Origin: Rhodococcus sp. SMB37
GTDB taxonomy: Bacteria > Actinomycetota > Actinomycetes > Mycobacteriales > Mycobacteriaceae
DNA length: 64,000 nt
Assembly (NCBI RefSeq): GCF_004345605.1
Contig: NZ_SLVY01000014.1
Location: 62,001 to 126,000, forward strand
Direction: 5' to 3'
Positions within the stretch are counted from its first letter, which is position 1; each line of letters starts with the position of its first letter. This document shows, one piece after another, positions 53,195-63,639 of this stretch. A model generated the notes under the pieces. The model was not told where the DNA came from and did no database searches. It worked only from the letters and a program-made list of their open reading frames with translations. Made by a program: the position numbers and the translations under genes.

Positions 53195-53947
53195 ATGACG
53201 ACAACGATTCGAACCACGACGCGAGGGCATGTCGCACTGCGCAGCGTCTCCCGTGAATATGGACTCGGCGATCATATGGTGACCGCACTCGACGATGTCT
53301 CGGTCGAATTCGCACCGGGAACCTTCACGGCGATTATGGGACCGTCCGGTTCGGGCAAGTCCACGCTCATGCACTGCGCCGCCGGCCTCGATCGCCCCGA
53401 CGCGGGATCGGTGTTCATCGGCGAGATCGACATGACGCAGCTCGGAGAGAAGGAGCTGACGAAGTTTCGACGTCGGCACATCGGGTTCGTATTCCAGGCG
53501 TTCAACCTTGTGCCGTCGCTCACCGCCGCGCAAAATGTGGCACTGCCGCTGAGGTTGGACGGCAAGCGGCCGGAGAAGACGGAAGTGGCCGCGGCGCTGG
53601 CCCTCGTCGGACTGAGCGACCGAGCCGCGCACCTCCCGTCGGAACTGTCGGGTGGCCAGCAGCAACGTGTCGCGATTGCGCGTGCCCTGATCTCGAATCC
53701 TTCGGTCCTGTTCGCCGACGAGCCGACAGGAGCGCTCGATATCACGTCGTCGCGCACTGTGCTCGAGGAACTTCGACGGCTGGTCGACAAGCATCGTCAG
53801 ACGGTCGTGACGGTGACGCACGACCCGGTGGTGGCAGCATCCGCCGATCGAGTGCTGTTCCTCGCCGACGGCAGGGTCGTCGATGAGTTCAGCTCGAGAA
53901 CGCCCGCTCAGCGGATCGCCGCGCGCATGACCGAATGGGAGGCGTGA
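53195..53947 (+). CDS. ABC transporter ATPase, MacB/LolD type
   Basis: This is 250 aa from the ATG at 53195, with no clear ribosome-binding site. Walker A is GPSGSGKS, the Q-loop region has FVFQAFNLVPSLTA, the signature is LSGGQQQRVAIA, and Walker B is VLFADEPTGALD. This is the LolD/MacB branch, which works with FtsX-type permeases. It is paired with the permease whose start overlaps its stop (ATG at 53947). It is divergent from the two-component system at 51225-53089. Confidence 0.94.
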   Translation: MTTTIRTTTRGHVALRSVSREYGLGDHMVTALDDVSVEFAPGTFTAIMGPSGSGKSTLMHCAAGLDRPDAGSVFIGEIDMTQLGEKELTKFRRRHIGFVFQAFNLVPSLTAAQNVALPLRLDGKRPEKTEVAAALALVGLSDRAAHLPSELSGGQQQRVAIARALISNPSVLFADEPTGALDITSSRTVLEELRRLVDKHRQTVVTVTHDPVVAASADRVLFLADGRVVDEFSSRTPAQRIAARMTEWEA

Positions 53948-56382
53948 TGTTCTCGCTCGCAGTGTCTTCGGCGCGACATCAGTGGCGGAATCTGCTCGGC
54001 AGCGCGGTCGCGCTCGCCTGCGGTATCGGTCTGCTCTCGGCTACGTTGCTGGTCATCGTGTCTGCGCAGCCGCGCCCACCGGCTCAGTACGCCGACGCGG
54101 ACATCGTCGTTGCGTCCGAGGTGCTGGGCGAGACCTACAACTCCACACCGGTACGCAAGCCGTGGGACGAGTCGACGGAGAACAGCGTGGTCGCCCGGCT
54201 CGGGCAGGTCGACGGCGTTGCTTCGGTGGTTCCGAGTTCGGTGTTCCCCGCGCAGCTCGTCGAGGGTGATCGAGTACTCACCCCGACCGATCGGGATGAC
54301 CCACTGGGACACAATATTTCGTCATCGACTCTGGGTGGAAATCGGATCATTGCCGGATCGCCCCCGGTCGAGGCCGGTCAGATCGTCGCGCCGGAATCCA
54401 GCGGGCTCGTGGTCGGGGATTCGACCGCACTCGTCACCGCTGCGGGCCGAACGGACGTCATTGTGGCGGGTCTGGCGCAGGGTCGTTCCGTCTACGTCGA
54501 CGACGCGACCGCGCGGACACTGTCGGGGGGCGCCACCACCATCGGAGTGATTCTCGACGAAGGTGCCGACACCGACTCGGTGCGCGCAGAATTCGCGGCG
54601 ATCGTCGGAGCGTCCGGGGACGTCCTCACCGGCGATGATCTGGTGGCGATCGAATCGTCGGCGGATCGCGGCGCCCGTAATATCGGGTCGCAGCTGCTCG
54701 GCGCGATGGGGCTGCTCGCTGCGACGATCACGGTGTTTATCGTGGCGACCACATTCGCATTCACTGTGACGCAGCGTCGGCGAGAGCTCGGTCTGCTGCG
54801 GGCAGTCGGAGCCACACCAGGGCAGGTACGACGGATGCTCCTGGCGGAAGCCGTCGTCATCGGTGCGGTGTCGAGTGTTGTCGGGTCCATGCTGGGGTGT
54901 GCGTCGGCGCCGATGCTCGGTGGATGGATGCGCGACGCCGGGATGCTGCCGGCAGGCTGGGAGCTGTCGATCACCGCGATGCCGGTCCTGGCGTCGGTGG
55001 TGACCGGCCTGGTAGTTGCAGTGACGGGCGTATGGTTCGCGTCGCGCCGAGCCACGCAGGTACAGCCGATGGAATCGTTGCGGGAAGCGCAGGCCGAGCG
55101 GTCCCCGATGACGAGGGCACGGTGGATCGCAGGCGGAATCGGCGTTGTCGCAGCATTCGGGTTCGCTGCGGCCGGCGCGACGAGTGGTAGCGGTGGGTCG
55201 ACGGCGTCGTTCGCGGTTGCCGCGGTGATGTCGGCAATCGTCGGTGCCACGGCACTCGGACCGGTGTATCTGCCGAGGTTGATCCGGGTGTTCGTGCGGG
55301 GTTCGAGTCCGACCGCGGAACTGGTGCGCGCGGAGTCGTCGCATGGTGTGCGGCGCGTGTCGTCGGTGTTGTCGCCGATCCTCGTTCTCGTCGGATTCGC
55401 GGTGATGTTGACCGGCTTGATCGACACGATGGACAAGGCCTTCGGCGAGACGGCATCAGCGGCGGTTCCGTCGGAGTTGGTCGTGTCGCCGGGCGAGGGT
55501 ACTCCGGCGCTTTCGCTCGATGTCGTCGACACCGTGCGGTCGTATGGAGGGTCTGTTGTCGCGCCGGTCGCGACCATGCTCGTGTATGGCGAGAGGGCAC
55601 TGGACGTGTGGGGGATCGACACGGCGGCTCTCTCGTCGATGGGGTTGACCACCGACGAAGGCTCGGTCGACCGTCTCGCGCCCGGCACTGCCGTCCTGGA
55701 TGCGGACGCGGCGTCCCGGCTGGGTGTGGGAGTCGGCGCGGCGGTACCGACGGTATTTCCCGACGGCGCACAGGAACTGCTCGAGGTGGTGGCCGTGGTA
55801 TCGGGAGGGCCGGTATTCTCGTACGTCGATACGCAGACGGCGTTGGCTCACGACCGGGTCGCGATGACCCCGCTGTTGTACGTGGACGGCGTCGAACACG
55901 CGGCCCTGACGGACGCGTTGGCCGGTACGGGTGCGCGGGTGGAGACACCGGAACAGTACGAGAGCGCGGGCAACGCCGAGGATGCGCGGCTCCTGGGGTT
56001 GTTCGAACTCGCGCTCGTGGGGCTGTCCCTCGGCTTCGCTGCACTGGCTGTCGCAAACACGATGCTCATGGCCACATCCGACCGGCGCCCCGCCTTCACG
56101 CTGTTACATCGGATCGGCGCGACGCGTCGTCAGATCCTCGGGGTCGTGGCGGCAGAGGCTGCGGTGGTGGCAGTGATCAGTGCCGTCCTCGGAGCTGTCC
56201 TGGCATGGCCGGCGCTGGCCGGTGTCGCAGCGGGATTGGCCGACGACCTCGGTACTTCCGTGTCGCTGGAAGTGCGATGGAGTGCCGTGGCCGGGGTCGG
56301 GGCGGTGTCGTTGGTAATCGCACTGGGATCCGCCCTGCTTCCGGCGGCAAGGCTGATTCGATCCGCCGGAGCGGCCCGATGA
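53947..56382 (+). CDS. FtsX-like ABC permease with two MacB/FtsX modules
   Basis: This is 811 aa from the ATG at 53947, immediately overlapping the ATPase stop (TGATG); a GTG at 53944 is an alternative. An N-terminal helix is followed by an outside domain. The first FtsX core (residues 250-370, with TQRRRELGLLRAVGATPGQV) is followed by further helices, a second outside domain, and a second core (residues 690-805, with SDRRPAFTLLHRIGATRRQI). This doubled layout is typical of actinobacterial exporters of lipids or peptides. With the ATPase it would expel an envelope-active compound. Confidence 0.9.
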   Translation: MFSLAVSSARHQWRNLLGSAVALACGIGLLSATLLVIVSAQPRPPAQYADADIVVASEVLGETYNSTPVRKPWDESTENSVVARLGQVDGVASVVPSSVFPAQLVEGDRVLTPTDRDDPLGHNISSSTLGGNRIIAGSPPVEAGQIVAPESSGLVVGDSTALVTAAGRTDVIVAGLAQGRSVYVDDATARTLSGGATTIGVILDEGADTDSVRAEFAAIVGASGDVLTGDDLVAIESSADRGARNIGSQLLGAMGLLAATITVFIVATTFAFTVTQRRRELGLLRAVGATPGQVRRMLLAEAVVIGAVSSVVGSMLGCASAPMLGGWMRDAGMLPAGWELSITAMPVLASVVTGLVVAVTGVWFASRRATQVQPMESLREAQAERSPMTRARWIAGGIGVVAAFGFAAAGATSGSGGSTASFAVAAVMSAIVGATALGPVYLPRLIRVFVRGSSPTAELVRAESSHGVRRVSSVLSPILVLVGFAVMLTGLIDTMDKAFGETASAAVPSELVVSPGEGTPALSLDVVDTVRSYGGSVVAPVATMLVYGERALDVWGIDTAALSSMGLTTDEGSVDRLAPGTAVLDADAASRLGVGVGAAVPTVFPDGAQELLEVVAVVSGGPVFSYVDTQTALAHDRVAMTPLLYVDGVEHAALTDALAGTGARVETPEQYESAGNAEDARLLGLFELALVGLSLGFAALAVANTMLMATSDRRPAFTLLHRIGATRRQILGVVAAEAAVVAVISAVLGAVLAWPALAGVAAGLADDLGTSVSLEVRWSAVAGVGAVSLVIALGSALLPAARLIRSAGAAR

Positions 56383-56484
56383 GTCCGCACCGGCCCCGCC
56401 GAGTCGAAGTGCTCCGGCCGAATACCTCGCGTTTCCGGTTCGTTCTTGCGGGTATCCGCTTGGTATTGCCCGAAGGAGGTTGCA

Positions 56485-56901
56485 ATGAGTACCAACGGCT
56501 GGATCGGACTGATCATCATCGCACTCGTGGTAGTGCTGTTGCTCATCGGACTGGTGTGGGCACTGAGGCGTCGGGGCGCCGTGAAACGGCAGGAGGAGGC
56601 TGCGCACATCCGTGAGCGAGTGACGGAGAAGCAGCCGGTCGTCGAACAACGTGCCGTGGTGGCCGAGCAGACCGAAGCGGAAGCGCGACGGGCAGCAGCC
56701 GACGCGGATGCCAAGGCCGCAGAAGCAGAACGTCTGGGCAACCGTGCGGAGAATCAGCGCGTCGCGGCTGATCGCTCCCGTGCTGAATTGAATGAGGACG
56801 TGGCGCGCGCGAACAAGCTCGATCCGTCGGTCCGCGACGGCAACAGCGTCGGCCGGACCGATCCATCCGACCCAGATGCCGGATTGCCGCCTCGGCGCTG
56901 A
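56485..56901 (+). CDS. Small membrane-anchored coiled-coil protein
   Basis: This is 138 aa from the ATG at 56485 with AAGGAGG upstream. One N-terminal transmembrane segment (WIGLIIIALVVVLLLIGLVW) is followed by a basic patch and about 80 residues of Ala/Glu/Arg-rich helix (EEAAHIRERVTEK, AEQTEAEARRAAADADAKAA), likely a coiled coil. It then has an Asp/Pro-rich tail. I do not recognise a named family. It sits 102 bases after the exporter permease in the same direction and might have its own promoter. Confidence 0.75.
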   Translation: MSTNGWIGLIIIALVVVLLLIGLVWALRRRGAVKRQEEAAHIRERVTEKQPVVEQRAVVAEQTEAEARRAAADADAKAAEAERLGNRAENQRVAADRSRAELNEDVARANKLDPSVRDGNSVGRTDPSDPDAGLPPRR

Positions 56902-56981
56902 ATGGTTCCGCCTGCGCAGCAGGACACCACGAACGCTCCAGCTAGCGTGAAGGCGGTCACACGCACTCGCCTTCCGGGTCT

Positions 56982-57200
56982 GTGAACTGCCGTTATCCCA
57001 GGCTTGTGCGAGCCTGTCGGCGCTCGATACCGACGGCGACTTTCGAAACCCAGGTCGAGGACACCGACGGCGACGGCCGGATCGATCTGATCGCAACCGA
57101 CGCGGACGGTGACGGTGAAGTGGATGCGGTCGTCGACCTGCACAGCGGCGCGGTCGACTACGACGGTGATGCGGATCTCGCGCGCTGTCAACCGAGTTGA
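56982..57200 (+). pseudogene. Probable remnant of an EF-hand-like (DxDxDG) protein
   Basis: The open frame yields 72 codons whose second half reads VEDTDGDGRIDLIATDADGDGEVDAVVDLHS, split here as DTDGDGRIDLI and DADGDGEVD, two calcium-binding-like loops. Just upstream a third loop, ALDTDGDF, lies in another frame (57025-57050), so a small deletion has probably shifted the frame. No secretion signal or good ribosome-binding site precedes it. It is either a broken gene or a very short protein. Confidence 0.45.
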
Positions 57201-57290
57201 GTCGCCGGTCGGAGCAGGATCTCGTTGAGGACCAGATGACGGGGGCGGCTGAGGGCGAATGAGATGACCTCGGCGACTGCGTCTTCCCGC
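57188..57290 (-). pseudogene. C-terminal fragment of a YdfG-like SDR
   Basis: The minus strand reads EDAVAEVISFALSRPRHLVL and NEILLRPATQLG and then stops at 57188. This is the usual C-terminus of YdfG-like short-chain dehydrogenases (PEDVA...FAL..P.H...NE..VRPT.Q). Nothing of the Rossmann or catalytic part is found upstream. It is a 3' relic. The rest of 57291-57493 shows no recognisable gene on either strand. Confidence 0.6.
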
Positions 57291-57493
57291 GCGCATCCCT
57301 GCTTCGCGCATCGGCGGCGGTCGTTGCCGGAGACTGGCCGGCGCGCGGGAAGGAGTGTGGGGCCAGGTCGACTCTCCTTGTCGGCATGGGAGACGCGCAA
57401 CAGTTCGGATCGAGTGGCAGAGGCATTACCTCCGGAGGCGAGCAGGCCGAGTCGCTGGCAGTATCACTGTTGCTCGGGCTGCTTGCCGTGAAA

Positions 57494-58738
57494 TCACCTC
57501 CCTTGTATGGCTTCCAACTTGTGATCGACCTGACCGGTCTCCGGTTCGTTTGTCGTGCCACGTGTGAGAGTCACCAAGCTGAGGAGGGCTATCGCGCCGG
57601 CAACGACCATCACTATCGCCATCGGTATGGCGCTACCTTCGCCGGCGAGCCCCACCAACGGTGAAGCGAGGGCGGCCAAGGTGAACTGAAGTGCGCCCAG
57701 GATCGCGGACCCTGTTCCGGCGTACTTCTTGGCCTGCTCTGTGGCCAATGCCGCGGCATTGCCGAAGACGAAGCCCAGCGGCGAGATGGCCAGGAAGAGC
57801 AGGACGAGTGTGGGCACAAGTGATGTATCGGCGAGCGACACGACCGCCAGCAGAGCGGCACTGGACACCAGAAGTCCGGAGACCCCGACGTACGTCATCC
57901 GCAGCGGCCCCACGGAACCCGCCAACCGCACCGCGACGATGCTGGTGATGGTCAGGCCCAGGGCGTTGAGGGCAAAGATCAGTGAGTAGGCGGTAGTGCC
58001 GAGTCCGAGGATGTTCTGGATCACGAATGGCGAGGCAGCGATGTAGCCGAACATGGCGGCCATCGAGAACGCGAAGGCGGAGGTAAATCCGAGGTATCGC
58101 TTGTTGCGGAGAACGCGCCCGGCGTTGGAGAAGAGTTCGCTGACGCCTCCCTTGCTGCGAAGTTCCTGTGGCAAGCACTCTTTCAGGATGAAGAACGAAC
58201 CGATCAACATGATCAGGTTCAAAACTGCCAACACCCAGAACACTCCGCGCCAACCGGCGAAAGCGATGACTCCGCCGCCTGCCAGCGGCGCGAGAACCGG
58301 TGCGATGCCACTCACCGCCATCATGATGGAGAACAGCTTCGCGGCCTGCGCTCCGTGAGCCGTATCGGAGATCACGGCGCGTGCCAGTACGACACCGGCA
58401 GCACCTGCGAAACCTTGCACGAATCGCATGCCGATGAGGAATTCGACATTGGGTGCGACGGCGCAGAGCGCGCTGGCGATCGTGCAGGCGAAGACGCCGA
58501 TCAGTAGCGGCTTACGTCGGCCGAACTGATCCGACAGCGGCCCGATGACGAGATGGCCCACGGCCATGCCGAGCATGAACGCGGTGAGCGTCAGCTGAAC
58601 AGTGGCGGCGCCGGTGTCGAGGTCCACCATCATCTGGGGAAAAGCCGGCAAGTACATGTCGATGGCAAAGGGGCCCTGGGCGCTCAGAAGCGCCAACATG
58701 GCTATCAGGGAAGCGGTGGTCGTCGAAGACTTGTTCAC
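57494..58738 (-). CDS. Bcr/CflA-family MFS drug exporter
   Basis: This is 414 aa from a GTG at 58738. It opens with LLSAQGPFAIDMYLPAFPQM, the hallmark of Bcr/CflA proteins, followed by GPLSDQFGRRKPLL and RFVQGFAGAAGVVLARAVI. Twelve transmembrane segments are visible. These proton antiporters expel drugs or small metabolites. It is divergent from a MarR regulator at 58815, with small palindromes in the 76-base space between, so MarR repression relieved by a ligand is likely. Confidence 0.91.
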   Translation of the reverse strand: MNKSSTTTASLIAMLALLSAQGPFAIDMYLPAFPQMMVDLDTGAATVQLTLTAFMLGMAVGHLVIGPLSDQFGRRKPLLIGVFACTIASALCAVAPNVEFLIGMRFVQGFAGAAGVVLARAVISDTAHGAQAAKLFSIMMAVSGIAPVLAPLAGGGVIAFAGWRGVFWVLAVLNLIMLIGSFFILKECLPQELRSKGGVSELFSNAGRVLRNKRYLGFTSAFAFSMAAMFGYIAASPFVIQNILGLGTTAYSLIFALNALGLTITSIVAVRLAGSVGPLRMTYVGVSGLLVSSAALLAVVSLADTSLVPTLVLLFLAISPLGFVFGNAAALATEQAKKYAGTGSAILGALQFTLAALASPLVGLAGEGSAIPMAIVMVVAGAIALLSLVTLTRGTTNEPETGQVDHKLEAIQGR

Positions 58739-58744
58739 GGCGAG

Positions 58745-58790
58745 AAGAGACTCTCTTTCGAATCGATAGGTTTGTTATGTTCACATATGT
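58745..58790. promoter_or_regulatory. Divergent exporter/MarR promoter region with two small palindromes
   Basis: AAGAGA-C-TCTCTT (58745-58757) and ACATATGT (58783-58790) are perfect short palindromes in the 76-base AT-rich space between the exporter (58738) and the MarR gene (58815). MarR proteins bind such sites and repress both genes. Confidence 0.5.
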
Positions 58791-58814
58791 ATGTCTCCAT
58801 GTCAAAATGGTGGG

Positions 58815-59252
58815 ATGGACAAGGCGTATGAGACGGCGAAGACCCTTATGGAATTGGCCTGGTGGGTTCAGCGGAAGGGGCCCATCCGGTCGGGGCTCGA
58901 GCCACTACCGGCTGCTGAGCGCGCAGTGCTTCGATATCTGGAGCACCACGATGGAGCCGGCGTCACCGAAGTAGGGTCGGCGTTGAATATGAAGACGTCC
59001 AATGTTTCGGCCGTGGTCCGTGCCCTGAGCGAGCGTGGGCTGGTCGAGAAGTCCTCGGACCCTCGAGACAAGCGGAAGTCGTTGCTTCATCGTACGGATC
59101 TCGCCCGAGCGAACAAGGGGCGGATCGACGCGGCGGTAACCGGCGCGCTGGAAGAGGTGCTGGGAGAACTTTCTCCTGAGCATCGAGAATCCCTGTTCGA
59201 CTCCCTCGAAGCTCTGAGTGAGGTTGCTTCACGACTTCGGCCCTACGGGTAG
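58815..59252 (+). CDS. MarR-family transcriptional regulator
   Basis: This is 145 aa from the ATG at 58815 (MDKAYETAKTLMELAWW); an in-frame ATG at 58791 overlaps the palindrome and is less likely. The winged HTH has VTEVGSALNMKTSNVSAVVR and the wing EKSSDPRDKRKSLL with the conserved DxRDKR. Helices for dimer formation lie at both ends. It is divergent from the Bcr/CflA exporter and very probably its repressor, responsive to an exporter substrate. After its stop, 59253-59308 holds nothing clear. Confidence 0.9.
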   Translation: MDKAYETAKTLMELAWWVQRKGPIRSGLEPLPAAERAVLRYLEHHDGAGVTEVGSALNMKTSNVSAVVRALSERGLVEKSSDPRDKRKSLLHRTDLARANKGRIDAAVTGALEEVLGELSPEHRESLFDSLEALSEVASRLRPYG

Positions 59253-59308
59253 GGCGCACGAGATACCGCCGCAGACGTGTTCGTGTCAGCTACCGCGCCG
59301 CCCTGAGG

Positions 59309-61057
59309 TCATGGACGGGGCCCCGACGTCTCGAGTTGCCAACCCGACGCCTCGTCACGCTGACGCCAGAACTCTGCGAACCGGCCTCCGGCGGCAAGTA
59401 GATCGTCGACGGTGCCCTCCTCGACAACTCGGCCCTGCTCGAGGAACACGACGCGGTCGGCGGTGCGAATACTCGCCAGACGATGCGCGACGATCACGCG
59501 GGTGCGCGGGGTGGGGTCGTCCGTGAGGGCCTGCACGATCGCGGTTTCGTTTTCGGTGTCCAGTGCGCTGGTCGCTTCGTCGATGAGCAGGAGCGGTGCG
59601 GGTTTGAGGAGGGCGCGCGCGATGGACACGCGTTGCTTCTCACCGCCCGACAGTGCGGCGCCGCCCTCGCCGACGCGAGTATTCCACCCGTCGGGGGAAC
59701 GTGCGATCACTTCGTCGACCCGCGCGAGTGTGGCAGCGGCGGTGAGCGCGGCGTCGTCGGAATTCGGATCGCCGACACGGATGTTCTCGCGGATCGTTCC
59801 GTCGAACAGATAGGGGTGTTGGAAAACCATCCCGGCCAGCGCGCGTCGCGAGATCGGATCCAGGGTCTCGGCGTCGACACCGTCGACGAGTATCCGTCCG
59901 GTGCGCGGTTCGTGTAGACCGGCGAGAAGCGTGAGAATAGTGCTCTTGCCGGAGCCGGACGGGCCGACGATCGCGGTGGTGGTGCCGGCCTCGAAGGTGA
60001 GGTCGACACCGTCGAGCACGGGCGGCTCCCCGACGTTGTACCAGAACCGTATGTCCTGCAGCACGATTCGGGGCGTCCTGCCGGTGAGGGCGCAGGTGCC
60101 GTCGTTGTTCGTGACGGGGGCGTCGAGGACGGCACGGATGCGGCGCAGAGTGGTCAAAGACGATTCGACACCACCGGCGATATCGCTCAGTGTGGTGAAC
60201 GGGTCGAGGTAGCGGACGATGACGACGATGAAGGCGACCGCCTCGGTCACGTCGAGGTCTCCGCGCACTGTCAGCACCGCGACCGCACCGGCCAGGATCG
60301 CGAGCGCGAGTTGAGTTGCGAGGCTGAAGATGAGCTGTCCCGGAACCTGCATGAGCAACAGTCGCACCGTGGCCGAATGCTGACGGTCCAGCGCCTCGCC
60401 TACGTGACTGCGGCTGGGCTCGGTGCGTCGAGCAGCGCGCAGTGCAGGCTGGGTACGCGCGAATTCGACGATCCGTTCGGTGAGTGCAGCATTGGCATCA
60501 GAAGCGACGCGGTCGGCGCCGCGGCCGAGCCGGGCCGAGAGCAGGAAGGCGCCCAGCAAGATAGGCACACCGGCGAGCGCAGCAACACCGAGAACCCAGC
60601 TGATCGGCAGCAACGCAATCGCGATCGCAAGTGGCAGCAGAATGGCGCTGAGGATCGGAGTCACCAGATACACGATGAGGCCGACGAGGTCCGGCCCGGT
60701 GGCCGCGATGGCCTGCCGGTTGGTTGCGGTGTTCTCACCGGTGAACCACGTCAGCCGGATTCGTGCGGTGCGCTCGGCTATTTCGTTCTGGGCGTGGTTG
60801 AGCAGCCCGAAGCCGAGGTTGAATCCGAGCAGGGACACGAACATATCGACGATCCAGCCCGCGATCGTGACACCGGTGAGCGCGCCCAGCCACGGCCACG
60901 CATCGGACGGCGTGGTACCGAACAGAGCGCCGACGAGCGGCACCATCAGCACCACACCGGCAGCGCGAAGCGCGACGCTGACGACGGTGAGAAACACATG
61001 GGAGGCGACAGTGCGGCGGCTGCCGGGCGGCAGCAGTACGAGCAGTGTGCGGATCAT
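59309..61057 (-). CDS. irtB: Siderophore importer ABC half-transporter IrtB-like
   Basis: This is 582 aa from the ATG at 61057 ([11 protein letters not shown]), overlapping the irtA stop (ATGA); the longer frame overlaps irtA and is a shadow. An exporter-type six-helix membrane domain (residues 15-310) precedes a nucleotide-binding domain with [20 protein letters not shown] and [12 protein letters not shown]. Mycobacterial IrtB is 579 aa and pairs with IrtA to bring ferric mycobactin or carboxymycobactin into the cell. The order, size and overlap here match. The actual siderophore of this organism is not known from the window. Confidence 0.88.
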   Translation of the reverse strand: MIRTLLVLLPPGSRRTVASHVFLTVVSVALRAAGVVLMVPLVGALFGTTPSDAWPWLGALTGVTIAGWIVDMFVSLLGFNLGFGLLNHAQNEIAERTARIRLTWFTGENTATNRQAIAATGPDLVGLIVYLVTPILSAILLPLAIAIALLPISWVLGVAALAGVPILLGAFLLSARLGRGADRVASDANAALTERIVEFARTQPALRAARRTEPSRSHVGEALDRQHSATVRLLLMQVPGQLIFSLATQLALAILAGAVAVLTVRGDLDVTEAVAFIVVIVRYLDPFTTLSDIAGGVESSLTTLRRIRAVLDAPVTNNDGTCALTGRTPRIVLQDIRFWYNVGEPPVLDGVDLTFEAGTTTAIVGPSGSGKSTILTLLAGLHEPRTGRILVDGVDAETLDPISRRALAGMVFQHPYLFDGTIRENIRVGDPNSDDAALTAAATLARVDEVIARSPDGWNTRVGEGGAALSGGEKQRVSIARALLKPAPLLLIDEATSALDTENETAIVQALTDDPTPRTRVIVAHRLASIRTADRVVFLEQGRVVEEGTVDDLLAAGGRFAEFWRQRDEASGWQLETSGPRP

Positions 61058-63639
61058 CGGCTCGGCTCCTGGTCTGCGTCGGCGTGGACAAGTTCGTTCG
61101 ACGTGAAGGATCCTGCATCCCACATCTTCTTGTAGCGGCCATCGGTGGCGAGTAGCTCGCTGTGGGTGCCGGATTCGGCGATATGGCCGTGGTCGAGCAC
61201 CACGATCCGGTCGACGTCGACGATGGTGTGCAACCGGTGTGCGATCACCAGCACGGTGCGGCCGGCGGTGAGCCGGCTCAAGGCCTGCTGGACGAAGTAC
61301 TCCGATTCGGGATCGGCGAAGGCCGTCGCTTCGTCGAGGACGAGGATCGGGGTGTCGGCCAAGATGGCGCGCGCGATCGTGATGCGTTGCCGTTCACCTC
61401 CGGACAACTGTGGATTCGTGTCGAGCACGGTGTTGTACCCGTCGGGTAGCTGCAGGATCCGGTCGTGGATGTATGCGGCGCGTGCGGCAGCTTCCACCTG
61501 GTCGTCGGTAGCGTCCGGTACGGCGAGCGCAATGTTCTCGCGCACGGTGCCCTGCACGAGTTGAGTGTCCTGGAAGACGAATCCGACCTGCCGATAGAGC
61601 GCATCGGCGTCGAGTTCGCGGATGTCGCGGCCGAAGACGCGGATAGTGCCCTCGTCGACGTCGTGGAATCGAGCCAGCAGAGACGCCAGCGTGGACTTGC
61701 CGGAACCGGAGTGACCGACGAGCGCGGTGATCGTCCCGGTATCTGCGGTGAGAGAGATGTCGTCGATCACGGGTGCGCCGAGCCGGTACGAGAACCGGAC
61801 ACGGTCGAAATCGACGGCAGCGGTGGAAGGCCGCGACGTTGCGGGGCTCTTCTCCTGGGGGCCGAGTTCGGGTTCGTCGAGGACGACGCCGATCCTGCGC
61901 GCCGCGAGCATCCCGTCACGCAGGCCGCCGACACCGTATCCGAGTCCGAGTAGCCGGGCACCGAACGTGGTGCCCAGGAACAGGAACGGAAGCAGCGTGG
62001 TGGGCTCCATACTGCCCGAGGTGATGAGCGCGGTACCGGCTGCCGTGATGAGCAGCAGGAAGGTGGCGGGCCTCGTCGCCAGGTCCATGAGTGACTTCTT
62101 GCCACTGAACGGGCGTTGCCAGCCGTCGAGGAACTCGATGTACTCCCACAGTCTCGCACGGAACGTGGATGCGGCTGCTCCGCCGAACACGCGAATCACC
62201 GGTTGTCCCTCGAGGTAGGCGCCTGCTTCGGAACCCATACGGTCGGCCCAGCGCATCGCCTGCGCAGTCTTGTTTCCGGACTGAACGAGCATCACCGTCA
62301 TCGTCACGATGTAGACGAGGATCGGCACGAACATCAGAAGTGCCAGACGCCAATCCACTGCGAAAAGATAGATCAGCACCGCAACAGGGGCGATCACCGC
62401 GGCGACCGCATCGGTCACTGCGTGGGTCACGAGATAGTGCAGCGACAGCGTATCGTCCTGCACGAGCCGTTTCACCTGCCCCGAGTCGCGGGCCGTGAAC
62501 CAGCCGAGCGGCAGTTTGGCGAGTTTACCCAGAAGTTGTTGACGCAAATCGCGTTCGAATCGAGCATCGACACTGTGCAGCCACAAGGTGAGGGCGGCCG
62601 CGAGCACTGTGCCGATGCCCATCAACCAGACCGCCCAGAGCCCGATGGTCCACAGTTCGGATTCGGTTGCGCCGTCCAGCATTCGTCGTGCCAGCTCGGT
62701 CAGTAGGACGAACGGTGCGAGCTGGATCAAGGTGATGAGCGCCTGCAGGATTCCGGCGACGATGAGAGTGCCCCGCAGCGGAGCGATCAATTTTCCTGCC
62801 GCATCCGCGTTCCACGAGCCTCGATTGCTTCGAACCGGCTCGGGTGTCGGTGTCTCGTCGAGCTGCGTGGGTTCGGGTTCGGCCGGCTCGGTGGAGCGGT
62901 AAGTGCCCATGGCTCGACCGTGGAACCAGTATGCCTGGGCGTGTATCTCGGACTTCGGAAATCCGAAATCGTCACGTAGCCGTGCCCGGACATGTTTGAG
63001 CGCCTTCGATTCAGGACCCGCCCACACCGTCCAATTCGACCAGTCGCGGTCTTCGATGGCCGCAGCCAGCGAAGTGGGTCCCTGCCGGGGAATCCAATGC
63101 TTGTGCATCAGACGATGATCGGGCATCGGAATGCGCAGATCGTCTTCGTCATGCTGTTCGAGGTACAACTCGATCGCGACGTCGTCGGGTAGGGCGCGGA
63201 TGATGCTGCTGATCGCGGGAATCGACGCGGAGTCGCCGATCAGCAGATAGCCGGCGGGAAGCTCGTCGGGGACGTCGAAAGGTTTCGACCCGAACGACGT
63301 GATGCTGACGGCGTCGCCAGGTACCGCACGTTTCGCCCACGCAGATGCCGGCCCGGCCGGCTCGTGCAGGACGAAGTCCACGGCGAAGTGTCCGGTATCG
63401 GGATCGGACTCGGTGAACGTGTATGCGCGCTGGTGTTCTGTATCGGGATCGTCGGGATCGGGCACCCAGAACCGAAGCCATGCCGTCGGTGCTGGATCGA
63501 CCTCATCGAACAACGTCTCGGATGTCATCCGTACGCGCACGAAATGCGGAGCGAGTTGTTCGGTACCTGTGACGACGGCGCTGTGGTCGCGGGCTCCGAA
63601 CCCGCGCATCACCGCCCCCTGGAATCCCCGTTTGGCCAT
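61054..63639 (-). CDS. irtA: Siderophore importer IrtA: SIP flavin reductase fused to ABC half-transporter
   Basis: This is 861 aa; Mycobacterium IrtA is 859 aa. Residues 1-250 form a siderophore-interacting (SIP) FAD domain ([44 protein letters not shown]) that reduces the iron to free it. Residues about 290-560 are a six-helix membrane domain. Residues 600-861 are an ATPase ([30 protein letters not shown]). It joins IrtB to import and reduce ferric siderophore at the inner membrane. The start overlaps the upstream stop (TGATG), and irtB overlaps its end. Regulation is probably by iron (IdeR), but no IdeR box lies in the window. Confidence 0.94.
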   Translation of the reverse strand: MAKRGFQGAVMRGFGARDHSAVVTGTEQLAPHFVRVRMTSETLFDEVDPAPTAWLRFWVPDPDDPDTEHQRAYTFTESDPDTGHFAVDFVLHEPAGPASAWAKRAVPGDAVSITSFGSKPFDVPDELPAGYLLIGDSASIPAISSIIRALPDDVAIELYLEQHDEDDLRIPMPDHRLMHKHWIPRQGPTSLAAAIEDRDWSNWTVWAGPESKALKHVRARLRDDFGFPKSEIHAQAYWFHGRAMGTYRSTEPAEPEPTQLDETPTPEPVRSNRGSWNADAAGKLIAPLRGTLIVAGILQALITLIQLAPFVLLTELARRMLDGATESELWTIGLWAVWLMGIGTVLAAALTLWLHSVDARFERDLRQQLLGKLAKLPLGWFTARDSGQVKRLVQDDTLSLHYLVTHAVTDAVAAVIAPVAVLIYLFAVDWRLALLMFVPILVYIVTMTVMLVQSGNKTAQAMRWADRMGSEAGAYLEGQPVIRVFGGAAASTFRARLWEYIEFLDGWQRPFSGKKSLMDLATRPATFLLLITAAGTALITSGSMEPTTLLPFLFLGTTFGARLLGLGYGVGGLRDGMLAARRIGVVLDEPELGPQEKSPATSRPSTAAVDFDRVRFSYRLGAPVIDDISLTADTGTITALVGHSGSGKSTLASLLARFHDVDEGTIRVFGRDIRELDADALYRQVGFVFQDTQLVQGTVRENIALAVPDATDDQVEAAARAAYIHDRILQLPDGYNTVLDTNPQLSGGERQRITIARAILADTPILVLDEATAFADPESEYFVQQALSRLTAGRTVLVIAHRLHTIVDVDRIVVLDHGHIAESGTHSELLATDGRYKKMWDAGSFTSNELVHADADQEPSR

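Noticed and set aside
60311..61135. A 274-codon plus-strand open frame
   Set aside because: It lies antisense to irtB, which has all ABC motifs. The plus-strand translation is Arg/Glu/Gln-rich with no recognisable motif.
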